A stretch of 13,311 nt of DNA from Bacillota bacterium (GCA_023460155.1 JAEWRF010000138.1:1-13311), one strand, 5' to 3'; counted from the first letter of the stretch, positions 1 to 7,874 are shown. Numbers and translations: made by a program. Notes: a model not told the origin generated them from the sequence alone.

Positions 1-738
1 TCCGTGCTCCGCATGGAGCATCATGCAAATATCCAGCAGTTTTGCCTCTTCATCCGTAAACGCACGGTCCGGGCGGATCGCGTTGAGAATCGACTCCGCG
101 GTGGACTGCTTCGGATCAATCGGGTGAAAATACATGCTTTGCTTGTCAAAATGCCTCCGCTTGACCTGATAGGCATACGTCATGATGAGCGGAAGCCGCG
201 CAATGAGCTGGATGGACTGGCGCATATTGTTTTCCAGCGTAGCCTCATCCGGGTTGTCGTCGTAGGAATAGAGCGCCAGGACGGAGCGCGCCAGCTTATT
301 CATTACGTTTTTGGAGGGCGCCTTGATGATCATATCCTCCGCGAAGTATTCCGGAAGCTCACGGTTATCGCTGAGCACCCGGCGAAAATTGCTGAGCTGA
401 TCCGACGTAGGCTGCGTACCGAACAGAAGCAGCCAGGCAACCTCCTCAAAACCGAACCGGTTCTCAGCGGAGCAGCCCTCCACAATATCGTTCAGGTCGA
501 TTCCGCGGTAAGTCAGCTTCCCGATATCCGGGATCCGCTCACCGTCGTCAATCAGATAGCCGTGAACATTGCAGATCAGGGTAAGGCCCGCCATTACGCC
601 GGTGCCGTCGGGATTCCGAAGCCCGCGCTTTACCTCATAGCGATCAAAATTATCCGGATCAATCCGATTGTTCGCCCGGTACTCCCCGCAAAGCGTTTCC
701 AGCTCCGAGCCGAGGCTGTCAAGCAAATTTTTGCCCAT
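1..738 (-). CDS. gltA: Citrate synthase, N-terminal part (runs off left edge)
   Basis: Citrate synthase condenses acetyl-CoA with oxaloacetate to give citrate, the cytosolic entry step of the TCA branch and glutamate synthesis. The visible 246 codons start MGKNLLDSLGSELETL and continue with IPDIGKLTYRGIDLNDIVEG, which fits the family's substrate-binding N-terminal part with the conserved YRG segment. The last visible residues are LHAEHG, the start of the family's HAEHGGN active-site histidine motif, so roughly 200 more residues lie outside the window. The longer N-terminal extension is typical of the clostridial citrate/2-methylcitrate synthase type, so 2-methylcitrate synthase is the main alternative. 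The ATG at 738-736 is chosen because an AAAGGTG ribosome site lies just upstream (about 745-751). The gene has its own leader with a promoter and two hairpins. Confidence 0.93.
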   Translation of the reverse strand, partial: MGKNLLDSLGSELETLCGEYRANNRIDPDNFDRYEVKRGLRNPDGTGVMAGLTLICNVHGYLIDDGERIPDIGKLTYRGIDLNDIVEGCSAENRFGFEEVAWLLLFGTQPTSDQLSNFRRVLSDNRELPEYFAEDMIIKAPSKNVMNKLARSVLALYSYDDNPDEATLENNMRQSIQLIARLPLIMTYAYQVKRRHFDKQSMYFHPIDPKQSTAESILNAIRPDRAFTDEEAKLLDICMMLHAEHG

Positions 739-750
739 TCAAGACACCTT

Positions 751-779
751 TCCCTTAGGGAATCTACAAGCGATTCCCT
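751..779 (-). promoter_or_regulatory. Inverted repeat next to the citrate synthase ribosome site
   Basis: A perfect 8-bp inverted repeat (AGGGAATC at 757-764, GATTCCCT at 772-779, 7-base loop) abuts the ribosome site of the citrate synthase gene. A third copy of the core, TCCCT at 751-755, makes a second overlapping palindrome with AGGGA at 757-761. It could be a repressor operator in the transcribed leader or an mRNA hairpin controlling translation. The sequence alone does not decide which. Confidence 0.4.
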
Positions 780-789
780 TGCTTTCCGT

Positions 790-827
790 AAAAAAACAGC
801 CGTATTTTTCCAAATCAATAGGGCTGT
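790..827 (-). terminator. Terminator-like hairpin in the citrate synthase leader
   Basis: Read on the minus strand, ACAGCC (827-822) pairs with GGCTGT (801-796). After one C/C mismatch, TATT (820-817) pairs with AATA (806-803), leaving a 10-base loop. Seven consecutive T residues (796-790) follow at once on the minus strand, as in an intrinsic terminator. It sits between the best promoter (840-868) and the start codon (738), so it looks like an attenuator. It might instead stop antisense read-through arriving from the minus-strand genes beyond spoIID. Confidence 0.5.
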
Positions 828-839
828 GCTGCAAATCTT

Positions 840-868
840 ATTTTATTACAGCGTTCGGGCAAAGTCAA
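840..868 (-). promoter_or_regulatory. Sigma-A promoter of the citrate synthase gene
   Basis: On the minus strand a TTGACT -35 box (868-863) and a TAAAAT -10 box (845-840) are separated by 17 bases, close to the sigma-A consensus. Transcription would start near 833, giving a leader of about 95 bases before the ATG. Confidence 0.6.
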
Positions 869-1021
869 GCGACAATCGCCCTGCGGAATTACCAACGCGC
901 ATCAAAATCCGTCAGGGCTGCAGGCTTAAGCCATTTGATTGCATTGAGGAACATTCCAAAGCAAAATTTGCAGGACTTTGCTCTGATTTATGTATCATAA
1001 CCGGAAAGGAAGATGCTACCC

Positions 1022-2047
1022 ATGACTCGAAAAAGGGGCAGCTTTCTGCTGCTGCTTCTGCTGTTTCTCCTGATGTTCTGCATTCCGTTTCTCTCCATGG
1101 GCCGATCAGTGGGGAGCGGAAAAGGAAGTTCCTCCGCGCCCGCCCCAACCAAGAGCAGGAACAGTTCAGCGGCGGCTCAGCCGGTACCGGCTTCCGCCGG
1201 TTCATTCCGGATTTTAGACTCGGTGAGCGGAAAAATCCTTACGGTGGATGACCGCAGTTTCCTTTACGGCGGGGTTGCGGCTGAAATGTCGCCCGATGCG
1301 CCGCCGGAAGCTCTGCGCGCACAGGCCGTCGCCTGCTACACCTATTACGGCCGGCTTCGCGCGGCGGAACGGAAATCTCCCTCGTCGGAGCTGAAAGGCG
1401 CTGACTTTTCCGCCGACCTGCAGAAAGGGGAGAAATATGTTTCTCCGGACCTGATGAAAACCCGCTGGGGAAACGGTTACGAGGAAAAATACCGGAAGCT
1501 GACCGACGCGGTTTCGCCCGTTTTCGGACAGGTCCTGAAATACGGCGGCGAACTGATTGATTCCACGTATTTCGCAATCTCCTCCGGCAACACGGACAAC
1601 GCCTCCGACGTATGGGGCGGAAGCTGCCCGTACCTTGTTTCGGTTGCCAGCCCGGGAGACTGCTTTGCGGGCGGCTACCAGACCTCCGCGGTATTTTCCG
1701 CAGATCAGTTTAAAACCAATGCGCTTACCGCCGCACCGAAGGCTATTTTAAGCGGGGATCCGTCCTACTGGGTTGGCCCTGCCCAACGGACTTCGGCCGG
1801 GATGGTTAAAACGATCTCCATCGGCGGACAGAAAGCCGACGGCCCTCAGGTTCGCTCCGCGTTCAATCTGCGCTCCTCCGATTTTTCCGTTTCCTATGCC
1901 GACGGCAAATTCACCTTCCTTGTGAAAGGCTACGGGCACAACGTCGGCATGAGCCAGATCGGGGCGGAATATATGGCCTCGCAGGGAAACACCTACCGCC
2001 AGATCCTTTCCTGGTATTACCCCGGTACGGAGCTGGCGTCCGTTTAG
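1022..2047 (+). CDS. spoIID: Stage II sporulation protein D, SpoIID/LytB-type lytic transglycosylase
   Basis: SpoIID is a membrane-anchored lytic transglycosylase that, with SpoIIM and SpoIIP, thins septal peptidoglycan so the mother cell can engulf the forespore. The 341-residue product matches the usual family length. It has a basic N-terminus and one membrane anchor (about residues 7-27), then a low-complexity Ser/Ala/Pro linker (30-60). The SpoIID domain shows AAEMS (86-90, with the presumed catalytic Glu88), PEALRAQAVACYTYY (95-109) and GYGHNVGMSQIGAEYMA (303-319). In the region that usually reads FHSTSGG the sequence is YFAISSGN, so the usual histidine is absent, while Cys202 and Cys214 are present. 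The ATG at 1022 is preferred because AGGAAG at 1007-1012 is 9 bases upstream; an in-frame ATG at 1013 sits too close to it. A mother-cell sigma-E promoter is expected, but I could not identify one. It converges with the next gene 8 bases away. Confidence 0.93.
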   Translation: MTRKRGSFLLLLLLFLLMFCIPFLSMGRSVGSGKGSSSAPAPTKSRNSSAAAQPVPASAGSFRILDSVSGKILTVDDRSFLYGGVAAEMSPDAPPEALRAQAVACYTYYGRLRAAERKSPSSELKGADFSADLQKGEKYVSPDLMKTRWGNGYEEKYRKLTDAVSPVFGQVLKYGGELIDSTYFAISSGNTDNASDVWGGSCPYLVSVASPGDCFAGGYQTSAVFSADQFKTNALTAAPKAILSGDPSYWVGPAQRTSAGMVKTISIGGQKADGPQVRSAFNLRSSDFSVSYADGKFTFLVKGYGHNVGMSQIGAEYMASQGNTYRQILSWYYPGTELASV

Positions 2048-2055
2048 CGGGCTTT

Positions 2056-3219
2056 CTACCCCGGCAGCTTTGAGGCGATGGAAACGTCGCAGAGCTGCTG
2101 GATGCTGTAAACCGCAGCCGCTTCCCGAATCCCGTTCCGGGAAAGATACCCGCTGAGATCCTGATTGAAATACCGCAGATCCACCATATGGATTTCGGAA
2201 AAATCCCGGCACAGATACGGAAGCATGCTGTTTGCAAAGGAATCCTTCAGAAGCAGGAGCTTTCCACCGGAAGACAATGGGTTCCGAACGACTGCGACGG
2301 CCGGATTTCCGCCCAGATAAACCGAATATTTGTCTTTCCGGTCCAAAAATTCCGTTCGGTAGATTCCTTTGCTTTGATTTGTGCCAACCTGCACGGTCAC
2401 CAAATTCATTCCGTTCCAGACCGGATAAGAAAAGGAGTCGGACTGCTGCCCGCCGTACACCGCTTTGGAATAAAGTGTCCCATAAAAGGGCTGCGCGGCA
2501 TTACGCACGCTGTAATCCGACAGCGGCACGCAGGGTTTGCCCATGGCGCGAATCAGCGCCTGATAGCCGAGGTATGCTCCCTGCATGTTCCAGTGATGAT
2601 CGGTTTTGAAATAAACGTCACCGGCGTTTTTCAGGCTCAGCAGAGGGAACAGATTAATCACATTTCCATGACTACCGACATTCTGTTCAAGGATGCGGAA
2701 ATCCCGGAGCTGGTCGCCCGGAGCCGCATAGACCGGAAGGTTTTCCGACTGTTCCTGCGCCGCGGACGGCACCGGAAGCAGATAAAACGGAATGCCTTCT
2801 TTTTTTGCGAACGCGCCGAGAGCTGCGGCGTTTTCCTCAAAGGTCTGCTCCGTATCGGGCAGGGTAGGCTCGTACAGGTGGCCGTTGCCACCGAAATAGA
2901 CTCCGGCTTTGCCGGGCTGTGTGCTGTAATCCGAATTCAGTTCGGACTTGCCGAAAAAAAGCTGTGTCCGGGTGCACAGATCAACAAATTGATCCCGAAG
3001 TGGGAACTGGTCGCAGACATAGCCTTCCATTGATTTCATATAGCTTCCGTCGGCAAGATCGGAAAGCCGCAGCTGCGGAAAAGTTTGCAGCATCCGGTTT
3101 TCGTTCTCAGAGAATTCACTTCTCGGCCCCACTGTAAGCCAAAAAAGCCCTGCGAGAACCGACAGACCCATGATAACTGTGAGTGCGCCGCACTCCCATG
3201 GATGATTTATTTTCTTCAT
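2056..3219 (-). CDS. DHHW/AlgX-like cell-envelope O-acetylation protein
   Basis: This 387-residue protein belongs to the DHHW family, relatives of AlgX/AlgJ with an SGNH-hydrolase-like fold, which act outside the membrane with an MBOAT partner to acetylate polysaccharide. It has one N-terminal membrane segment (about 11-30), then the family's SENENRML segment (37-44). The TDHHW motif (206-210) supplies the Asp-His pair, and KDSF (325-328) supplies the candidate catalytic Ser327. The order N-anchor, DHHW, then DSF matches the family. The ATG at 3219 has GAGGGA a few bases upstream and lies 15 bases after the stop of the MBOAT gene, so the two are co-transcribed and probably form one machine. 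The target polymer cannot be read from sequence; a secondary wall polymer or peptidoglycan are options. No terminator is visible before convergent spoIID. Confidence 0.88.
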   Translation of the reverse strand: MKKINHPWECGALTVIMGLSVLAGLFWLTVGPRSEFSENENRMLQTFPQLRLSDLADGSYMKSMEGYVCDQFPLRDQFVDLCTRTQLFFGKSELNSDYSTQPGKAGVYFGGNGHLYEPTLPDTEQTFEENAAALGAFAKKEGIPFYLLPVPSAAQEQSENLPVYAAPGDQLRDFRILEQNVGSHGNVINLFPLLSLKNAGDVYFKTDHHWNMQGAYLGYQALIRAMGKPCVPLSDYSVRNAAQPFYGTLYSKAVYGGQQSDSFSYPVWNGMNLVTVQVGTNQSKGIYRTEFLDRKDKYSVYLGGNPAVAVVRNPLSSGGKLLLLKDSFANSMLPYLCRDFSEIHMVDLRYFNQDLSGYLSRNGIREAAAVYSIQQLCDVSIASKLPG

Positions 3220-3234
3220 AAGTCCCTCGCGATT

Positions 3235-4623
3235 TCAGAATCGGAAATACAGAAACGGATTGTATGAGTTTTCCACTAAGAAAGACAGGGAAACCACAAA
3301 CAGAAAGGCATATCCCGCGCACCAGACTACTTTTCCCGGAACTCCGGCGCTCCGCAGCCGGTCAGCGAGTTTCGCCGGGACCGGAGTGCTGAAACAGGCG
3401 GCAAGGAGAAGCAGAAGCCAACCGGTTGTCAGCCCGTACAGACCGACCGAATCGATCTTCGAAGAAAAGCCGAACATCGCGGCGAGCATGACGCCTGCCT
3501 TCGAGAAATCAGTATTGAAGAACAACACCCACCCAACCGCCGCAGTGAGGAACGAGCAGGCCCATTGCAGCCACGCCGGTGCTTTGTCATACCCTTTGAT
3601 CAGATATTTTTCCGCAATAATCAGGATTCCCCAATAGGCGCCCCATATTGCAAAATTCCAGCTCGCGCCGTGCCAGAAGCCGGTCAGGACCCAAACGACC
3701 GCCAGATTCCGGATATTTTTCAGCTTAGAACAGCGGTTTCCCCCCAGAGGGATGTAGAGATATTCCCGAAACCAGCTGCCGAGGGTGATGTGCCATCTGC
3801 GCCAGAAGTCAGCGGCGCTGCGGGAAAGATAGGGATAATTGAAATTTTCGGGCAGGCGGAATCCAAACATCCGTCCCAGGCCGATCGCCATATCGGAATA
3901 GCCGGAAAAATCGAAATAAATCTGAAAGGTAAGCGCAAACGCACAGACCCATCCGCCGAGCATGGACGGATGGCCGTAGTACTGAATCCGATCTGCAATC
4001 TGCGCAAGATTGTTTGCCAGCAGCACTTTTTTAAATAAACCGGTCAGGAAACGGACCGCGCCCTCTGAAATCTCCTGTAGAGACTCTCGCCGGTCCGTAA
4101 GCTGGGGCGCAAAATCCCGATACCGTATGATCGGGCCCGCCACCAGATGCGGATAAAAAGAAAGATATGTTCCGAAATTGAGAAGATTGTTCTGCGGACA
4201 GGCTTCCTGATTTCGGATATCAATCAGATAGGAAAGCGCCTCAAACGTGTAGAAGGAAATTCCGATGGGAAGTGTGACCTCCGGTACGGGTATTTTCAGC
4301 AGGGAAAGGGAATCCACTGTCTTTACAAACAGCGGCGAGTACTTAAACCAGCACAGAAGTCCAAGATTCAAAACCACAGCCGAAATAAAAAGCGAGGAAG
4401 ACAGCCTTTTGTTTTCACGATAGCGTGCGAGCAGCCTTCCCGCCGAATAATTGACCCCAACCGAGAACAGCATCACAAAAACGAAAGCCGGCTCCCCCCA
4501 CGCATAGAAGAGCAGGCTGACAATAAACAAAATAAGATTCCGCAGTTTTTTGGGAGCGAGATAGTAAACCGCCAGTGAAGCCGGTAAAAAAACAAACAGA
4601 AAAATCAGGCTGCTGAACACCAT
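3235..4623 (-). CDS. AlgI-like MBOAT O-acyltransferase
   Basis: Membrane-bound O-acyltransferases of the AlgI/PatA type carry acetyl groups across the cytoplasmic membrane and pass them to an extracellular transferase. The 462-residue polytopic protein shows the family landmarks in order: LFVFLPASLAVYYL at the N-terminus, YFDFSGYSDMAIGLG (236-250), FWRRWHITLGSWFREYLYIPLGGNR (273-297) and FWHGASWNFAIWG (316-328) with the invariant His318. The C-terminus NPFLYFRF is also typical of the group. Full length is about normal for AlgI homologues. The ATG at 4623 has an AGGAA ribosome site about 10 bases upstream. It is the first gene of a two-gene operon with the DHHW protein and has its own sigma-A promoter, separate from the surface-protein gene upstream. 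A DltB role is unlikely because no other dlt genes are present. Confidence 0.92.
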   Translation of the reverse strand: MVFSSLIFLFVFLPASLAVYYLAPKKLRNLILFIVSLLFYAWGEPAFVFVMLFSVGVNYSAGRLLARYRENKRLSSSLFISAVVLNLGLLCWFKYSPLFVKTVDSLSLLKIPVPEVTLPIGISFYTFEALSYLIDIRNQEACPQNNLLNFGTYLSFYPHLVAGPIIRYRDFAPQLTDRRESLQEISEGAVRFLTGLFKKVLLANNLAQIADRIQYYGHPSMLGGWVCAFALTFQIYFDFSGYSDMAIGLGRMFGFRLPENFNYPYLSRSAADFWRRWHITLGSWFREYLYIPLGGNRCSKLKNIRNLAVVWVLTGFWHGASWNFAIWGAYWGILIIAEKYLIKGYDKAPAWLQWACSFLTAAVGWVLFFNTDFSKAGVMLAAMFGFSSKIDSVGLYGLTTGWLLLLLAACFSTPVPAKLADRLRSAGVPGKVVWCAGYAFLFVVSLSFLVENSYNPFLYFRF

Positions 4624-4656
4624 GTTCCAAAATTCCTCGTTTCCTCATTTGTTTTC

Positions 4657-4685
4657 ATTCTACCGGAAGTATTCTTAAAAAGCAA
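4657..4685 (-). promoter_or_regulatory. Sigma-A promoter of the MBOAT-DHHW operon
   Basis: On the minus strand TTGCTT (4685-4680) and TAGAAT (4662-4657) are separated by exactly 17 bases. The predicted start near 4650 leaves a short leader of about 27 bases before the MBOAT ATG, and no other candidate in the interval is as good. Confidence 0.6.
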
Positions 4686-4795
4686 GAGGGACCGCCCCCC
4701 CATCCCGCATTTTTCGCCGCGGCCAAACTGCGGCTGTGTTCACGGGTCCGGAGACGGTTCCTTTTGGGGTGTAAAAAGATAAATGAACAGCACAA

Positions 4796-4828
4796 AGCGG
4801 CGGTAAGAGCCGAGCTCAAACCGCCGCT
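4796..4828 (-). terminator. Hairpin terminator of the surface-protein gene
   Basis: A perfect 9-bp stem (AGCGGCGGT at 4796-4804, ACCGCCGCT at 4820-4828) is followed inward by a TT/TT-type internal loop, a second 4-bp stem (GAGC/GCTC) and a 3-base loop. It lies about 65 bases past the stop codon of the 960-residue surface protein. On the minus strand it is followed by a T-rich stretch rather than a pure T run, so termination efficiency is uncertain. Its position between two minus-strand units with separate promoters supports a terminator role. Confidence 0.55.
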
Positions 4829-4893
4829 ACGCAAATACAACTTACTAATTTTTTGGGTTAGTTATTGTTTAATTAAGAGATACTCTTCAGAGC

Positions 4894-7776
4894 TTACGCA
4901 ACTGTTACAACAGCCGCGCGAACACCATTGACATAGATGCCAGTGGAGCCGGCTTTAACACCGGAAACTTTGAAGAAGTAGGAGCCTGCACTTGCACTGG
5001 AGGAAACGACCTTAACAACTGCGGTGTTCCCGGAAGTGAAGGAAGGAGCTACGGTTGTGCCGGTAACCTTGAAGGTGTAAGAAGCACCAGTCTTAAGAGA
5101 AAGCTTGGTGGTATCAATCTTCACGGCAGAAGCACCGATCGTTGCAATAGTGGAGCGGACGCCATTGACATAAATGCCAGTGGAAGTCTTAACAGCACCG
5201 GTAGCAGTGATCTTGTAGAAGTAAGCATTGCCGGACTTGCCGACCTTGGTTACGGAGAATGCGTTGCTGCCAACACTAAAGGTGGGTTCCTTGCCATCAA
5301 CAGAAGTGATCTTGAAGGTGTAGGAAGCGCCCTGAGCAACGGTAAGAGTAGCACCGGTATCGGAGGTGAAGGTTGCATCCGGAACAGCCAGAGCTGTTAC
5401 AGCGCAATCAGTCTCACTGTAATCGGTATCTTCGTCGCCGTTTTCGTCAACGAGCTTCGCAATGACTTTGCCTTCATTTTCAGAAGCAAAGTTCGGATCA
5501 ACAGCGATAACCTCGACAGTGTAAGTGCCATCAGCATTTGCAGTGTACTTGAAGTTCGTGTCGCTGCCATCGAAGTCCCAAGCAACCTTGTCGCCGGAAG
5601 GAATCACAGTGCCGGACGGATAAGCGGAAGCCTTGAAGGTCTGTGCATACTGGGTGCCCTTCGCAATACGAGCGGAAGACGGAGTAATCAGCAGGCCAGC
5701 AAACTTAGCGCTTGCAATCTTAAAGGTATCAACGGTAGAGCCAGTGCTCTTGGAAACAGTAAAGCCGAATCCGTCGAAATCATCGACATCAACTGTATCG
5801 GAATCAGCCTTGAAAGCTGTGTCGCCAACCTTGAAGTCATTGGAGAACTTCAGGACCGGAGAACCGGAAACGCTGCTGGTTACATAGAGAGAACCAAGCG
5901 GCAGTTTAATCGTGCCGGAACCAGTAATGTCGCCAGCCTTCAGAGAAGTGTCAAAGGTGACCTTGCTGGAATCGTTGAGATTGAGGGAATCGATCGTTGC
6001 AGCGCCCGTAAAGGCCACATCAGCGTCTTCATCCGTTGTCTCAATAGAAGCGTTCTTCCCGTTCACAGGAGCCGGAAGTTTGCCCTGGAAATCGCCGATG
6101 GACAGAGTCGCATCGCGATAATCGAAATCGATCGCGCCGATGGAAATGCTGTCGCCGGTAAGTTCAAAGGTAGAATTGTCTGCTTTCGCAAGCAGAGATT
6201 TGACGACAACTTTGGAGTCATCATTATCGATAGACACCTTGCCGCCTGCCTGAACTTTACCAACAGTAGTGGCCTTGTCGTCGTCATTTGCGCTGATAGT
6301 AACGTCAGCATTATTGGACTTCAGGTCACCGACATTGCCGGAGCTGACATCAATGGCGTTGTCGCACTCGACATTGCCTACTGTGGTATCGCCGGAAATA
6401 TCAACGGAACCTTTTTTAGCATTGAGATCGCCAGTTTTGGAGTCGTTGATAACTACCTTACCAGCAAAGTTATCATCGAGGTCAAAACCTTTGACGTTAG
6501 CGGAAGAAATGCTGAGCACATTAGAAGCTGATTTAAAGCCTGTGCCTGAGCCGACGGAAATCGTACCAATGGAGCAATCCTTGTCAACACTGAAAGAAGT
6601 GATGCCATCAGAAAGCTTCAGATCATAGCCGGTTACATCGAGTGTGCCAAGCAGTGTCTTCTTGTCTTTGTTTACGCTCGAATTTTTGGTAACGATAGCT
6701 TTCTTAGCAACCGTAGTTTTCGCAGTTACCTTGCTGTCGTCATACTTGCTTGCATCGCTGGTGTAGGTCTTACCATCAGTGGTGTAGGCGCCATCAACGG
6801 TGACATAGCTGAGCTTGTTGCCGCCATTGTTTTTGGTGGAAGAATTGTTCAGCGTAAAGGAAATGGTTCCCGTGCTGACACCATCTTTTGCATAGACAGT
6901 CAGGAGGTTGCTATCGGTTGAACTCGGCAGGAAATCGCACTTTGAGCCTGTGCTGCCGCTCATCTTAACGGTGTACAGAGCGTCATTAGCTGTTGTTTTA
7001 TAGTCGGAAGCTGTAGTACCATCACTCTGCTTTGTAGAAGTAGCAAAGTCAAAGTAAGTCGAAACAGGAGCATACTTAACTTCGATGCTCTTGTCGTTCG
7101 GATCATCGAAAGCAACATAAACGCCTACATCGGCCTTATCTACAGCGCTGTCCTTGAGCGGATCCTGGAACTCCTGATCGTTCTTCTGAGCAAGAGTGTC
7201 AATGGATTCGATCGACTTGCCGGCACGCTTGGCCAGATCAGCAGTGCTATAGCCCTTGCCAATCAGGATTGTGCCCTCTTTGACGACATTAACGGTAATA
7301 TCAGCTTTGGCTTTAACCGTTACATCATTGCCGTCATCATCGGAATAAGTACCTTTGTACAGAACGGAAATGACTTCTTTGCCGTCGCCTGTTTTGTTTC
7401 TCAGGAACAGGTGAGTGGCTTCATTGTCATCATCGCTGATGCTGCCGCCGGTTTCATCGCCCCATTTGACCAGTCTGTCGCCGGAAACATGGGAAACGTC
7501 GAGGATCTGATCAACGGTAACGGTCTGATGATCCGGGGTGTCCATCGAGGTTTTGTCACCAGTCTGCTGCTGATCGATCCAGTCAGTCAGATTCACACCT
7601 GAATCTTTATCAGCGCCGCCGCTGACGAGGGTAATGGTCTTCGCATCGTCTTTTTTCAGATCAACGGAGCCAGTTACGGTCTTCGTTGACGCTGAGGCGA
7701 AGCTTGCTGAAAAGCTGGATGCCACAAGTGCTATAGAAAGCACAAGGGAAAGAGCTTTTCCTGTGATTTTTTTCAT
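4894..7776 (-). CDS. Large exported S-layer-like surface protein
   Basis: This 960-residue protein is not a member of a family I can name; the S-layer-like call is inferred. It has a clear signal peptide (MKKITGK, hydrophobic 8-21, AFASA-like cleavage near residue 29) and is then acidic, Ser/Thr/Asp-rich and nearly Cys-free (Cys280, 401, 471, 791). About residues 375-625 form a ladder of short alternating segments (for example SIGTISVG, TTVGNVEC, VGDLKSNNADVTIS) resembling a solenoid or beta-helix adhesin. Residues 690-800 look like an Ig-like beta module. Two C-terminal repeats (about 806-881 and 887-960) share GASYTFK and STGIYVNGVR. No SLH, LysM, CWB2 or LPXTG signal is visible. The ATG at 7776 has AGGAGG 9 bases upstream. 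The consensus promoter, hairpin leader and lower GC than its neighbours suggest very high expression. An adhesin is the alternative. Confidence 0.75.
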   Translation of the reverse strand: MKKITGKALSLVLSIALVASSFSASFASASTKTVTGSVDLKKDDAKTITLVSGGADKDSGVNLTDWIDQQQTGDKTSMDTPDHQTVTVDQILDVSHVSGDRLVKWGDETGGSISDDDNEATHLFLRNKTGDGKEVISVLYKGTYSDDDGNDVTVKAKADITVNVVKEGTILIGKGYSTADLAKRAGKSIESIDTLAQKNDQEFQDPLKDSAVDKADVGVYVAFDDPNDKSIEVKYAPVSTYFDFATSTKQSDGTTASDYKTTANDALYTVKMSGSTGSKCDFLPSSTDSNLLTVYAKDGVSTGTISFTLNNSSTKNNGGNKLSYVTVDGAYTTDGKTYTSDASKYDDSKVTAKTTVAKKAIVTKNSSVNKDKKTLLGTLDVTGYDLKLSDGITSFSVDKDCSIGTISVGSGTGFKSASNVLSISSANVKGFDLDDNFAGKVVINDSKTGDLNAKKGSVDISGDTTVGNVECDNAIDVSSGNVGDLKSNNADVTISANDDDKATTVGKVQAGGKVSIDNDDSKVVVKSLLAKADNSTFELTGDSISIGAIDFDYRDATLSIGDFQGKLPAPVNGKNASIETTDEDADVAFTGAATIDSLNLNDSSKVTFDTSLKAGDITGSGTIKLPLGSLYVTSSVSGSPVLKFSNDFKVGDTAFKADSDTVDVDDFDGFGFTVSKSTGSTVDTFKIASAKFAGLLITPSSARIAKGTQYAQTFKASAYPSGTVIPSGDKVAWDFDGSDTNFKYTANADGTYTVEVIAVDPNFASENEGKVIAKLVDENGDEDTDYSETDCAVTALAVPDATFTSDTGATLTVAQGASYTFKITSVDGKEPTFSVGSNAFSVTKVGKSGNAYFYKITATGAVKTSTGIYVNGVRSTIATIGASAVKIDTTKLSLKTGASYTFKVTGTTVAPSFTSGNTAVVKVVSSSASAGSYFFKVSGVKAGSTGIYVNGVRAAVVTVA
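4897..5361 (-). repeat. Two tandem C-terminal protein repeats of about 80 residues
   Basis: Residues about 806-881 and 887-960 of the surface protein align as two copies, each with GASYTFK(I/V)T near the start, a PxFxxGN segment, a YF(Y/F)K segment and STGIYVNGVR near the end. The copies are offset by 79-81 codons. Nucleotide similarity is visible around the STGIYVNGVR codons, where a CCATTGACAT core recurs at 4925 and 5162. The terminal position suggests a wall-binding or self-assembly module; this is inference. Confidence 0.75.
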
Positions 7777-7874
7777 CCTTTTTGTCCTCCTTAAAATAGT
7801 TCGTTGTGCATTTGCGTGTGCTATGAGAATTTAACATACATGTACGTCATGGGTGTTAAGGTATCCCCTGACTT

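Noticed and set aside
4..1251. 415-codon plus-strand open frame over the citrate synthase and spoIID start
   Set aside because: It is antisense to citrate synthase up to 738 and out of frame with spoIID after that, and has no ribosome site or recognisable motif.
3235..4623. DltB-type D-alanine transfer protein
   Set aside because: The MBOAT fold fits, but no dltA, dltC or dltD gene is adjacent and the partner is a DHHW protein, so polysaccharide or peptidoglycan O-acetylation is the better reading.
4655..4840. Possible 61-codon minus-strand gene between the surface protein and the MBOAT gene
   Set aside because: It overlaps the terminator hairpin and the MBOAT promoter, and its product resembles nothing.
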